Origin: Firm-04 sp045596625
GTDB taxonomy: Bacteria > Bacillota > Clostridia > Oscillospirales > Ruminococcaceae
Assembly: GCA_045596625.1 (NCBI GenBank)
Contig: JAZOCU010000038.1
Span: forward strand, 1-59,579
Direction of reading: 5' to 3'
Length of the DNA: 59,579 nt
Shown: in pieces, positions 18,239-27,035 of the stretch
How the letters are laid out: every line of letters starts with the position of its first letter
Position numbering within the stretch: the first letter of the stretch is position 1
Notes under the pieces: generated by a model
What the model was told of the DNA's origin: nothing
Databases searched by the model: none
The model's input: the letters and a program-made list of their open reading frames with translations, nothing else
Program-made: the position numbers and the translations under genes

Positions 18239-19225
18239 ATGATTGAAGTACGAAATCTGACAAAGCATTATGGTGACAAGCATGCAGTCAATGATATCAG
18301 CTTCACTGTTGAGGATGGAGAAATCCTCGGCTTTCTGGGGCCGAATGGTGCCGGAAAATCCACAACCATGAATATGTTGACCGGATATATCTCCTCCACC
18401 TCGGGCCAGGCGCTGATCAATGGCGTGGATATTCTTGAAGATCCGATTCGAGCCAAATCCTATATCGGTTATCTGCCGGAGCTGCCTCCGCTGTATCTGG
18501 ATATGACCGTTAAGGGCTATCTGAATTATATCTATGATCTGAAAAAATGCAAATTGCCTCGGCGTGCTCATCTTAACGAGGTCATGGCACTGTGCAAGGT
18601 ACATGATGTACAGGATCGTATCATTAAGAATCTTTCCAAAGGTTATAAGCAGCGTGTAGGACTGGCACAGGCGTTGGTCGGCAATCCGCCGGTATTGATC
18701 CTTGATGAGCCTACTGTTGGTCTTGATCCCAAGCAGATCTTAGAGATCCGTACTCTAATCAAGAAGCTTGGCAAAAATCATACTGTCATCCTTTCTTCCC
18801 ATATTCTCAGTGAGATTCAAGCGGTATGCGATCGGATCATCATTATCAACAAGGGCGTGATCGCTGCCCATGATACCACCGATAATCTTTCCAAGAATAT
18901 TTCTACCGATCATCGTGTGATTGCACGAGTCGAAGGTCCTCGTGAGGATATCGTAAGAGCCCTGCGTAATCTCAACGGCATCAAGTATTGCCGTGCGGAT
19001 ATGGAGCGTGAACCGGGTGTGTATGAGTATGAATTGGAAGCGACTGCCGGTTCGGATATTCGTCGCGAACTGTTTTCTATTCTCAGTGAAAACGGTTGGC
19101 CGCTGCTCATGCTGCGCAGCGCTGAGCTGACTCTGGAGGATGTGTTCCTGAAGATCACCATGGGTGAAGGCCTTGTGATCGAAAGCCCTGCTGCGCAGAC
19201 GCAGGAGAATGGAGGAGAGGCATAA
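18239..19225 (+). CDS. ABC transporter ATP-binding protein (ABC-2/GldA type)
   Basis: The ATPase of an ABC-2-type exporter-like complex. The 328-residue protein has Walker A GPNGAGKST at residues 34-42, the signature LSKGYKQRVGLAQAL near 136-150, Walker B VLILDEPTVGLDP, and the H-loop SSHIL. A C-terminal extension of about 100 residues follows. The start is the ATG at 18239, correctly spaced from AAAGGA; ATG at 18230 would be too close. It overlaps the permease by one base. Gene order (ATPase, permease, GldG-like, DUF4340) matches the Gld-type systems found outside Bacteroidetes, where the substrate is unknown. Confidence 0.9.
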   Translation: MIEVRNLTKHYGDKHAVNDISFTVEDGEILGFLGPNGAGKSTTMNMLTGYISSTSGQALINGVDILEDPIRAKSYIGYLPELPPLYLDMTVKGYLNYIYDLKKCKLPRRAHLNEVMALCKVHDVQDRIIKNLSKGYKQRVGLAQALVGNPPVLILDEPTVGLDPKQILEIRTLIKKLGKNHTVILSSHILSEIQAVCDRIIIINKGVIAAHDTTDNLSKNISTDHRVIARVEGPREDIVRALRNLNGIKYCRADMEREPGVYEYELEATAGSDIRRELFSILSENGWPLLMLRSAELTLEDVFLKITMGEGLVIESPAAQTQENGGEA

Positions 19226-19929
19226 TGGGTGCGATTTTCAGAAGAGAAATCGGAGCATATTTCACCTCCGGTATTGCGTATATCTTTTTGGCAGTATTCT
19301 GGCTGTTCAGCGGCTATTTCTTCTATGTGGGCTGTTTGAACAGTGCTACTACCGATATGTCCGGTATGTTCCAGAGTATGTTTATGATCTGCATTTTCTT
19401 GATCCCGATTTTGACGATGCGTCTGTTCAGTGAGGAAAAGAAGCAGAAGACCGAACAGGGGCTGCTGACAGCACCGGTCAGTCTGGGCGAAATCGTGTTC
19501 GGTAAATATTTGGCAGCACTGTGTCTTTACACGATCGGCATCCTGATGCCGTTCCTCTATGCCTTGATCCTCAGCAGCTTCGGTACTGTGGAGTGGGGTA
19601 TTGTGTTTTCTAATTTCTTAGCACTGTTTTTATTGGGCGCTGCCTTTATTTCTGTGGGCACATTGGTATCTGCATTGACCGAAAACCAAGTTGCTGCTGC
19701 AGTTTTGAGCTTTGTGGCACTGATGGTATTGTATATGGTAGATCTGATCGCCAGTTTGGTTACGATCAGCTGGCTTGCAAAAGCATTGAGCGCAATTTCG
19801 TTCTATACCAAATATTTCTCCATCACCTGTGGTTTGTTCAATGTTTCGACTGTTGTATTTTATCTTAGTGTTGCGCTGATTTTCAATTATCTGACGATTC
19901 GTGTATTTGAGCGCAGACGCTGGAGCTGA
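19225..19929 (+). CDS. ABC-2 type permease (GldF-like)
   Basis: A 234-residue integral membrane protein with about six hydrophobic segments: TSGIAYIFLAVFWLFSGYF, MICIFLIPILTMRLFSEE, LCLYTIGILMPFLYALIL, and others to the C-terminus. The RLFSEEKKQKTEQGLLTAPV motif after the second segment is typical of ABC-2 permeases of the GldF/NosY group. It begins on the last base of the ATPase gene and is followed 15 bases later by the GldG-like gene. Confidence 0.88.
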   Translation: MGAIFRREIGAYFTSGIAYIFLAVFWLFSGYFFYVGCLNSATTDMSGMFQSMFMICIFLIPILTMRLFSEEKKQKTEQGLLTAPVSLGEIVFGKYLAALCLYTIGILMPFLYALILSSFGTVEWGIVFSNFLALFLLGAAFISVGTLVSALTENQVAAAVLSFVALMVLYMVDLIASLVTISWLAKALSAISFYTKYFSITCGLFNVSTVVFYLSVALIFNYLTIRVFERRRWS

Positions 19930-19944
19930 GGAGGTGTATCGCAT

Positions 19945-21600
19945 ATGAGTAAGAATGAAAAGAATCAGGCACAGGATGCCCCTGTGCAGGATAAGGAAAC
20001 CAATGAGGCATCCGAAAAGCCTTCCAAGAAGACGAAGCAGGGTCTGACTCCCGCTGAGGAGAGAGAGCGTGCACTGAATCGGGTCAAGCGCATGAAAAAG
20101 TTCAAATACGGCACATTGGCAACGGTGATCACTGTAGTATTCATTGCAATCGTGGTTGTTGTGAATATCATCTGCGGTGTGCTGGATAACCGTTATAACT
20201 GGGATATCGATCTGACCAGCAGCGGCTTGTATGAGATCGATGAACAGACGGTAGCGTATCTCAATCAGCTGAGCAGCGATGTAGAGCTGGTGGTGCTTGC
20301 CAATGAATCCGATTTCCAAGGCAATAATATGCTTAAGGTGATTTCCGAAACACTGGATCGCTTTAAGGCAGAAGCCAATGGGCATATCACTGTAAAGTAT
20401 GTGGATATGACCACGAATCCCGATGCGGTAAAGAAGTATTCCGCAAATTATAACGGCGAGTTTGAGCAGGGCGATATCGTGATTTCCTGTGATGAACTGG
20501 TTCGTGTTGCAAAATTTGATGATGTACTTCGTCAGGAATCCAGCATTGATTATACCACCTATACCCAGGTGGTGAACTATACCTTTATCGGTGAGCAGAC
20601 CCTGATCTCCGGCATTATGGGCGTTACCGATCTGAACCCGATCAAGGTTGCTGTGATTACCAAGAACAATGGAAATGCGATCTATCATCAGTATGATTCT
20701 TACAACTTCCAGCGTGTGATCGAGCTGCTGGACAAAAACAATTATCTGTATACCGAAGTGGATATCAACAACGATCACTTAGATCCTTCCGAATATGCAT
20801 TGGCTGTGCTTTGTGCACCTACCAATGATCTTACTGAGGCACAGGTGCAGAAGATCACCGATTTCCTCTATAACGGCGGCGAATATACCAGAAATCTGGT
20901 GTATTTCGGCAGCCCCTATCAGACGGAAACACCCAATCTGAATGCTTTACTGGAAACATGGGGTCTGGCTGTGGGCGATGCTGTGATCTATGAAGGCGAT
21001 GACAAGACTGCACAATATGTAAGCACTGCAATGGGCAATATGATGCAGATTCCTGTTGTAAATATGAGCGAAAGTGACTATCATTCTGCATTTGCCGATA
21101 ATAAGCTTCCTATCGTTGCACCGCTTTGCCGTCCGCTGGAGTTGCTGTTTGAGAACAACTCCGGTCGTTCTACCGAAGCACTGCTCACCACCAACGATAC
21201 TGCCTATCTCTATCCGCTGGTAAGTGACAGTGATGAGGAATTCGATGAGAGCAATGCAGAAACCGGTGAATTTGTTATTGCAGCAATGGCAACACAGGTC
21301 TATAATGAGATCGGAACATCCTCTTACAGCAGAGTGCTGGCATTCAGCTCCGCATGGTTTATGGATTACTATGTAACCCAGAGTGCTTCCTATAACAATG
21401 CTGAATACTTTATTGGCGTACTTAATAAAGTATGCGGTAAGGAAAGTGTTCTGACTATTGCCGAAAAATCTCTGGATCCCACAACCATCACGATCACCGA
21501 GGCACAGGTCAAGGGAATCCGTAATGTTACAGTTCTGGTGATTCCGCTGATCATTGCTGTAATTGGCGTTGTGGTCTATGTAAGGAGAAAGAACCGATGA
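19945..21600 (+). CDS. GldG-like membrane-anchored accessory protein of the ABC system
   Basis: A 551-residue protein of the 'ABC-type transport system involved in gliding motility, auxiliary component' family. It has a highly charged cytoplasmic N-terminus (about 50 residues), a transmembrane helix at about residues 53-75, a large extracytoplasmic domain that begins LTSSGLYEIDEQTVAYLNQL, and a C-terminal transmembrane helix with a short RRKNR tail. The family appears in non-gliding bacteria with an ABC-2 ATPase and permease; its role is unknown. It overlaps the next gene by four bases. Confidence 0.85.
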   Translation: MSKNEKNQAQDAPVQDKETNEASEKPSKKTKQGLTPAEERERALNRVKRMKKFKYGTLATVITVVFIAIVVVVNIICGVLDNRYNWDIDLTSSGLYEIDEQTVAYLNQLSSDVELVVLANESDFQGNNMLKVISETLDRFKAEANGHITVKYVDMTTNPDAVKKYSANYNGEFEQGDIVISCDELVRVAKFDDVLRQESSIDYTTYTQVVNYTFIGEQTLISGIMGVTDLNPIKVAVITKNNGNAIYHQYDSYNFQRVIELLDKNNYLYTEVDINNDHLDPSEYALAVLCAPTNDLTEAQVQKITDFLYNGGEYTRNLVYFGSPYQTETPNLNALLETWGLAVGDAVIYEGDDKTAQYVSTAMGNMMQIPVVNMSESDYHSAFADNKLPIVAPLCRPLELLFENNSGRSTEALLTTNDTAYLYPLVSDSDEEFDESNAETGEFVIAAMATQVYNEIGTSSYSRVLAFSSAWFMDYYVTQSASYNNAEYFIGVLNKVCGKESVLTIAEKSLDPTTITITEAQVKGIRNVTVLVIPLIIAVIGVVVYVRRKNR

Positions 21601-23252
21601 ATAATAGCTTTGAAACCCCCAATGATTCTGCCGAAGAGCGTGAAGCAGCAGCTTCTGCCGAGGAGGAATCGACCTTTGATATTTTCACTGCAGTTCATGA
21701 TACCAAATCGCAGGATACCAAAAAGAAGCGTCTGAGCAAGGGCACCAAAGCCCTGCTCGGAAGCCTTGGTGTATTGGCAGTGCTGGGCGGCGGTCTTGCC
21801 GTGCTCAAGCTGACGGAACCGGAGGAAAATCCCGATGACAGCAGCTCTGTTGCCGCAAACGAGACAGTTTCTCTTTGGAAAGCCGAAAGCGATGCTATCT
21901 CTCGTGTGGAAGTAGAAAAGGATAACGGTGAGCATTATGTTGCAAACCGAAAGATCGAGGAGCAGAAAACGACTGATGCCAATGGTATGGAAACTGTGGT
22001 CGAGGTTGAAAACTACTATCTTGAAGGATATGAGGATCTCCCGATGAATACGGTGGATATCCGTACCTTAGCGACTCGTTGCGCCTCTCTTACTTCCATT
22101 GATGTAGTGCAGAGAGATACTCCGGACAGTGATCTGGCAAAGTATGGTCTGGATCATCCCATTCGGGTTACGCTCAGTGTGGATGAGCAGGATGACATTT
22201 GCTTTTTGCTGGGAGATATTTCACCTGTGAAGGATTACAGCTATCTGCAGGTTGAGGGCGATTCGACGGTGTATACGGTTTCCAGTGGATCTGTTGAGCC
22301 ATATCGTGCCGATATGCTTAATTATCTGGGCACTACGGTCACACAGGAGCAGGCGGATGATGATAATACCATCGTCGAATCTGTGCGTATCGAGCGTGCA
22401 GACCTGGACTATGACTTCTATTTTGAGTTCGATGAGTTTTATACGCACAACAGTAACGGCGGTTCTTCGGCAGTACATGTTATGGTGGAACCCATTCCTT
22501 GTCTGCTGAATGCAGAAACCTCAGCATCTGCAACCCATGGCCTTTATGGTCTGATGGCTACCGAAGTGCTGTATCCCCATCCGACTGCGGCACAGCTTGC
22601 TGAATGTGGTCTTGGTGATGAGGATGCTTCCGTTGTTGTCACCATGAAGACCGATGATAGAAAAACAACGGTATTCCGTATGGGCAAGAGTTATGTGAAA
22701 AAAGGCAATGCGGATATCGGTGAAAGCGATGTAACCTGTTATTACGGCTATATTGATACCGTAGACTGCATCTATGGTTTTTCTGCCGATGATGTGATCT
22801 ACGAGAATCTGAAGCCTGAGAACGTGACCTCTATGATCGTTGTGGATACCTATGTATGGGATGTCGGCAAGCTGGTTTATGAGGCAGGCGATCTGAAGCT
22901 GGATTTTGATTGTATCGGTACCGGCAAGCAGGACTTTGTTGTTACACGCAATGGTGAACCGGTGGAGACCGAACGCTTCCGTCTTTTGTATTCCTATCTG
23001 CTGAAAACAGCTGCCGAGGATCTGATTCTGGAAGAGATCATACCGGAAGGCGATCCGCTGGTTTCGATTCAGTTGAAGCGGCAAGACGGTGAACGTGAGA
23101 CCAATGTCGCATTTTATGATGCCGGCGGATTGAAGGCATATATTGCTGTGGACGGTGTGGTGCGGTTCAAGTGCCGCATGGCTTATGTCAATACGCTGAT
23201 CTCCAATATGGAAATTTTTGATACAGATCAAGACTTTACAATGTCGTGGTAA
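21597..23252 (+). CDS. DUF4340-type membrane-anchored extracytoplasmic protein
   Basis: A 551-residue protein with a charged cytoplasmic N-terminus, one transmembrane helix (about residues 47-65, LLGSLGVLAVLGGGLAVLKL), and a long beta-rich extracytoplasmic part. Its repeats (ISRVEVEKDNGEHYV, LDHPIRVTLSV, ECGLGDEDASVVVTM) match the DUF4340 pattern usually encoded with GldG-like proteins. It probably forms a complex with the GldG-like protein and the ABC pair. No enzymatic motif is visible. The ATG overlaps the preceding stop, implying coupled translation. Confidence 0.8.
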   Translation: MNNSFETPNDSAEEREAAASAEEESTFDIFTAVHDTKSQDTKKKRLSKGTKALLGSLGVLAVLGGGLAVLKLTEPEENPDDSSSVAANETVSLWKAESDAISRVEVEKDNGEHYVANRKIEEQKTTDANGMETVVEVENYYLEGYEDLPMNTVDIRTLATRCASLTSIDVVQRDTPDSDLAKYGLDHPIRVTLSVDEQDDICFLLGDISPVKDYSYLQVEGDSTVYTVSSGSVEPYRADMLNYLGTTVTQEQADDDNTIVESVRIERADLDYDFYFEFDEFYTHNSNGGSSAVHVMVEPIPCLLNAETSASATHGLYGLMATEVLYPHPTAAQLAECGLGDEDASVVVTMKTDDRKTTVFRMGKSYVKKGNADIGESDVTCYYGYIDTVDCIYGFSADDVIYENLKPENVTSMIVVDTYVWDVGKLVYEAGDLKLDFDCIGTGKQDFVVTRNGEPVETERFRLLYSYLLKTAAEDLILEEIIPEGDPLVSIQLKRQDGERETNVAFYDAGGLKAYIAVDGVVRFKCRMAYVNTLISNMEIFDTDQDFTMSW

Positions 23253-23278
23253 GAAAACAAAATAAGGAGGGATTTTCG

Positions 23279-23563
23279 ATGGCAGAGCAATGGCTGACCT
23301 ACAAGGGCAGACCCGTTGTGCGATGCGGAAAAAGCATCTATTATGGCAGCATGGCACAAGAGTATGTGGTGATGATGAACGTGATTTCTGAGCAGGATGA
23401 TAACGGCATTGCAACCGCTACTGCAATCAAATGCTATCTGATGAAAACAGATAAAAGTCTTAAGCCGATGGAGGCGATTACACAGACCAGTGAGCGAACC
23501 AGTTTGTTCAGCGCACTGGAACTGGCAGCAGCCTGGCTGAACCGTGTGGAACGTGCAAGCTGA
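23279..23563 (+). CDS. Conserved-looking small protein, unknown function
   Basis: A 94-residue protein 26 bases after the DUF4340 gene, with a strong AGGAGG site eight bases before its ATG. It begins MAEQWLTYKGRPVVRCG and is predicted mixed alpha/beta with no membrane segment or signal peptide. I recall similar short proteins in Oscillospiraceae but cannot assign a family. It is followed by a strong terminator, so it is the last gene of the Gld-type operon. Confidence 0.75.
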   Translation: MAEQWLTYKGRPVVRCGKSIYYGSMAQEYVVMMNVISEQDDNGIATATAIKCYLMKTDKSLKPMEAITQTSERTSLFSALELAAAWLNRVERAS

Positions 23564-23591
23564 GATCTCCGAGTGAAAATATCGAATACAG

Positions 23592-23636
23592 AAAAACGGT
23601 GCAGAAGTGACATTCTGCACCGTTTTTGACATTTTT
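23592..23636 (+). terminator. Intrinsic terminator of the Gld-type ABC operon
   Basis: A 15-base stem, AAAAACGGTGCAGAA (23592-23606) with TTCTGCACCGTTTTT (23613-23627), followed by a second T-run. The A-tract on the 5' side would let it also act on the minus transcript of the convergent gene. Confidence 0.9.
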
Positions 23637-23646
23637 TGTTGAGCGG

Positions 23647-23675
23647 TTGACAAAACAAAGCGAATTTGTTACAAT
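23647..23675 (+). promoter_or_regulatory. Near-consensus sigma-A promoter without a sense gene
   Basis: -35 TTGACA (23647-23652), 17-base spacer ending TTTGT, -10 TACAAT (23670-23675). It lies after the ABC operon terminator and points into the 3' end of a minus-strand gene. No plausible plus-strand coding region follows. Confidence 0.6.
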
Positions 23676-24829
23676 GATGCTGTTGTGAATTTGTTGCCGG
23701 ATAGCGTGATAGAAACGATTTCGCTGTGCCGTGCAGTCCGAAAGGGGACACCCCATACACCGCTGCCGCTGCTGACGATCAGATGATAAGATCCGTTTCG
23801 GTATAAGCCATAGGTTGCTTCGTTGCATATGGCTGAAAGCAAACCGCCCGGAACGATCTGTCCGCCATGGGTATGTCCTGAGACCTGCAGATCCACACCC
23901 AGAGAAACAGCCTCCTGCAATCGGGTCGGCTGATGATCCATCAGCAACAGCGGAAGTGTCGGATCTGTTTCCTGCAGAAGGGTATGCAGCGGCATTCTTT
24001 TCTCGGATGCATCCTTGCGTCCTACAATGACCAGCTTATCAGCCGGGATATGATGGCTGTCTTCCACTACTGTAATTCCAATGGCTTCCAGTTCTTTACG
24101 GATTTTGTTATTCTCTTTATGGCTGTGCTCGTGATTGCCATATACATAATATACACCAAGCGGTGCCTGCAAGGCAGACAGTCTGGCATAGGCTTCCTGC
24201 TGATGCCGGATCGTGCTGTTTTCATCAAACAGATCTCCGGCAAGCAATATCAGATCGGGATTTTGCTGATTGGCGAGCGCAACGGTCCTTTTCAGATGAG
24301 AGGACAGCAGTGCAGTTCCTTCATGCTGATCGGATAGAAGTACGATTCGCAGCGGAGAATCCATTGGCTTATCGATCCGAATATGATATTCTGTGATGCG
24401 AAGCCGCTCTGCATTGAAAATGCCGTAGCCTGTGACAACACCTGTGATCAGCAGCAGAAGTACGTTCCAATAACGAAACGATGCCAAAAATCCTTGTATC
24501 CGATTTCCCATTGGAAAAAGCTTCAGCAGCAATCTGAGCAGATCAGTGCCCAGAAACAGCATGAGACAAGTTGTCTGAACACCCAGCAGGATGGCACCCA
24601 TCAAAAGAAATCCTTTTTGCAGCAGGGAAATATCCGGCAATATCGTGTTGCTTGCCATACAAAATAATGTAAATAAGGAGATACCGATGCTCAGACCCCA
24701 TAGCAATTGCGCACTTACGCTGTGTGGATCGGTATGAAATAATGCTATAATATGCCTCATGATATAGTGTTGCACAAAAACATAACACAGAACAGCGATA
24801 CCGCCTGCTAACAAGATATGAAATCGCAT
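23669..24829 (-). CDS. Membrane-anchored metallophosphoesterase (YkuE-like)
   Basis: A 386-residue protein with four or five N-terminal transmembrane helices (to about residue 150), then a calcineurin-like phosphoesterase domain. Metal-binding motifs are in order: LLSDQHEG near 174, AGDLFDE near 207, GNHEHS near 240, and GHTHGGQ near 325. The architecture matches YkuE/YaeI-type enzymes, which hydrolyse phosphodiester bonds, in some cases on lipids. The substrate is unknown. It is monocistronic with its own promoter at 24850-24878, and its 3' end overlaps the -10 of the plus-strand promoter at 23670. Confidence 0.88.
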   Translation of the reverse strand: MRFHILLAGGIAVLCYVFVQHYIMRHIIALFHTDPHSVSAQLLWGLSIGISLFTLFCMASNTILPDISLLQKGFLLMGAILLGVQTTCLMLFLGTDLLRLLLKLFPMGNRIQGFLASFRYWNVLLLLITGVVTGYGIFNAERLRITEYHIRIDKPMDSPLRIVLLSDQHEGTALLSSHLKRTVALANQQNPDLILLAGDLFDENSTIRHQQEAYARLSALQAPLGVYYVYGNHEHSHKENNKIRKELEAIGITVVEDSHHIPADKLVIVGRKDASEKRMPLHTLLQETDPTLPLLLMDHQPTRLQEAVSLGVDLQVSGHTHGGQIVPGGLLSAICNEATYGLYRNGSYHLIVSSGSGVWGVPFRTARHSEIVSITLSGNKFTTASL

Positions 24830-24849
24830 AATTCGCCCCCTTTTTCTTT

Positions 24850-24878
24850 AGTATAGCATATTCTGTATCCGGCTGCAA
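24850..24878 (-). promoter_or_regulatory. Sigma-A promoter of the membrane metallophosphoesterase gene
   Basis: On the minus strand: -35 TTGCAG (24873-24878), 17-base spacer ending TATGC, -10 TATACT (24850-24855). Confidence 0.75.
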
Positions 24879-24903
24879 GCCACAAAATTTACCGTTGAAC
24901 AGA

Positions 24904-24923
24904 GCAGCATCTGCCGATGCTGC
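24904..24923 (+). promoter_or_regulatory. Perfect hairpin just before the ybaK ribosome-binding site
   Basis: GCAGCATC (24904-24911), loop TGCC, GATGCTGC (24916-24923), ending two bases before AAAGGAGG. It may stabilise the mRNA 5' end or affect ribosome access. Confidence 0.45.
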
Positions 24924-24938
24924 CGAAAGGAGGCCCCT

Positions 24939-25421
24939 ATGGCTGCTCCGCCAAAAACCAATGCCATGCGTATTTTGGAACAAAAAAAGCTGGCGCATCG
25001 TTGTATTTATTATGATTGCAAGGAATTCAGCGATGCTGTACAGATCGCCGATATGCTGGGACAATCAATTGAGCAAACCTTCAAAACATTGATGTGCAAA
25101 GGAAAAAGCGGCGGATACTATGCATTTGTGATTCCGGGAGATGCCACGTTGGATCTGAAAAAAGCGGCTGCCTGCATTGGCGAAAAATCCGTAAGCCTGC
25201 TGCCTGTGAAAGAAATTCAGGGAGTAACCGGCTATATCCGCGGCGGCTGTACTGCCATTGGCATGAAAAAAGAGTATCCTGTTGTGCTGGATGCCCATGC
25301 TGCTGCCTTTGAAGAACTCTTTATCAGCGGCGGTCGGCTCGGTACAGAGATTCAGCTTTCTCCCGATGTTTTTTTAACTGCAACAAACGGTAAAATGGCC
25401 TCCGTTATTATGGAACCGTAA
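24939..25421 (+). CDS. ybaK: Cys-tRNA(Pro)/Cys-tRNA(Cys) deacylase YbaK
   Basis: YbaK removes cysteine mischarged onto tRNA(Pro). The 160-residue protein carries the family pattern: QTFKTLMCKGKSGGYYAFVI with the functional lysine near residue 47, a KKAA segment, and GGCTAIGMKK near 107. The C-terminus ends RLGTEIQLSPDVFLTATNG. It has a strong AAAGGAGG site. The GH43 gene starts 17 bases after it, so the two are probably co-transcribed, though they have no known functional link. Confidence 0.93.
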   Translation: MAAPPKTNAMRILEQKKLAHRCIYYDCKEFSDAVQIADMLGQSIEQTFKTLMCKGKSGGYYAFVIPGDATLDLKKAAACIGEKSVSLLPVKEIQGVTGYIRGGCTAIGMKKEYPVVLDAHAAAFEELFISGGRLGTEIQLSPDVFLTATNGKMASVIMEP

Positions 25422-25437
25422 CGCAAAGGAGCTGTCT

Positions 25438-26964
25438 ATGAAATATCAGAATCCGATTATTACTGGATTTTATCCCGATCCCAGCATTTGCCGGCGGGGA
25501 GATACTTATTATATGGTTTGCAGTTCATTTCAGGTGTTCCCCGGTGTGCCGCTGTTTGAAAGCCGTGATCTGATCAATTGGACGCAGATCGGTCATGTAT
25601 TGACACGGCCTTCTCAGCTTCCGCTGCATGGTGCCGGATCCACCGGTGGTATATATGCACCTACGATCCGTTATCACAAGGGCAGGTTTTATATGGTTAC
25701 CACCAATGTCACCCATGGCGGTAATTTTTATGTATATACCGATGACATCTATGGAGAATGGTCAGAACCGATCTATGTAGAGCAGGATGGCATTGATCCT
25801 TCTTTGTATTTTGAAGAAGATCGTGCGTATTTTATGAGCAATGGCACCGATGATTGGGGAAACAAGGGGATTGTTCAATGCGAGATCGATCTTGCTACCG
25901 GTAGAAAATTAACTCCGGTACGTTGTATTTGGCAGGGAACCGGCGGCAGATTTTTGGAAAGTCCTCATTTGTATCGGATCAACGGCAGCTATTATCTGTT
26001 GGCTTCTGAGGGCGGAACCGAATATGGGCATATGGTTGTATATGCAAAGGGTGAAACGCCGTATGGGCCTTTTGTATCCTATGAGAAAAACCCTGTGCTG
26101 ACCAATCGGAATCTGGGCGGCTATGTGCTGCAAGGCTGCGGCCATGCCGATCTTACTGAGGATGCAAACGGCAATTGGTGGATGGTACATCTGTGTTTTC
26201 GCCAGATCGATGCATGGGTGATGCATCATATCACAGGCCGAGAGGTGGCTTTGGTACCTGTGACGTTTGATTCTGACGGCTGGTTTACAGCAGGCAGCAA
26301 CGGTACCACACCGATGTTTGTTGAAACTGATCGTATGCCGGAGCATATTGTGCAGCAGCATTGGGATACCATGGACTTACATAATACCTGTATCGGTATG
26401 GAATGGTGCTTTTTGCAGAATCCCCATATGGAGCAGTATCGGTTTTCGGAAGGCAGGATTTCGCTTTGCGGTACGCAAACGACACTTTCCTCTCAGCAGG
26501 ATTCTCCCACCTTTGTGGGAATTCGTCAAAAGGAGATGAATTTTGAGGTCTCCTGTACAATGGATTGTGCGGCACAGGATGCAGGTCTGACATTATATAT
26601 GACACCGACACAGCACTATGATTTGTTTTTGCAAAAAAGTGCAGAGCAGCTTACATTGATTCGACGTGCACAGCTTGGCAGTCTGGTACATGATGCGCCT
26701 GTAATTTCCTTGCCGATGCATACCGAAACAATATGTCTGCATATTAAGGGCGAGAATTACATTTATCGGTTTTCAGCGGAATGCAATGGGATATCCTATG
26801 ATTTGGGTGCACTGGAGACGAAATATCTCTCTACTGAAGTCGCCGGCAATTTTACCGGTGTTATGATCGGGCTGTATGCCGTACAATATGAACGACAGCC
26901 GCCTGCATGGACTACGATCTCAGAATTTTCCTGCCGTAATCTTGAACGAACCAATGAATCATAA
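25438..26964 (+). CDS. Glycoside hydrolase family 43, probably intracellular beta-xylosidase / arabinofuranosidase
   Basis: A 508-residue GH43 enzyme. It has no signal peptide, so it would cleave imported oligosaccharides in the cytoplasm. The five-bladed propeller begins NPIITGFYPDPSIC with the general-base Asp14. The pKa-modulating aspartate is in GIDPSLYFEED near residue 120, and the general-acid glutamate in FLESPHLYRI near 174. A C-terminal beta-sandwich (about 320-508) is typical of the XynB-like subfamilies 11/12. Xylosidase is the commonest activity; arabinofuranosidase cannot be excluded. A bidirectional terminator follows. Confidence 0.88.
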   Translation: MKYQNPIITGFYPDPSICRRGDTYYMVCSSFQVFPGVPLFESRDLINWTQIGHVLTRPSQLPLHGAGSTGGIYAPTIRYHKGRFYMVTTNVTHGGNFYVYTDDIYGEWSEPIYVEQDGIDPSLYFEEDRAYFMSNGTDDWGNKGIVQCEIDLATGRKLTPVRCIWQGTGGRFLESPHLYRINGSYYLLASEGGTEYGHMVVYAKGETPYGPFVSYEKNPVLTNRNLGGYVLQGCGHADLTEDANGNWWMVHLCFRQIDAWVMHHITGREVALVPVTFDSDGWFTAGSNGTTPMFVETDRMPEHIVQQHWDTMDLHNTCIGMEWCFLQNPHMEQYRFSEGRISLCGTQTTLSSQQDSPTFVGIRQKEMNFEVSCTMDCAAQDAGLTLYMTPTQHYDLFLQKSAEQLTLIRRAQLGSLVHDAPVISLPMHTETICLHIKGENYIYRFSAECNGISYDLGALETKYLSTEVAGNFTGVMIGLYAVQYERQPPAWTTISEFSCRNLERTNES

Positions 26965-26970
26965 CAGAAA

Positions 26971-27010
26971 AAACGCCGCTTTGACGCAATCGATCAAAGC
27001 GGCGTTTGGA
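26971..27010. terminator. Bidirectional terminator between GH43 and the DacF-like gene
   Basis: AAACGCCGCTTTGA (26971-26984) pairs perfectly with TCAAAGCGGCGTTT (26994-27007). A-rich on the left and T-rich on the right, so it serves both convergent genes. Confidence 0.85.
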
Positions 27011-27035
27011 TTATGCAGTTAAGAAGCGGTTTGGG

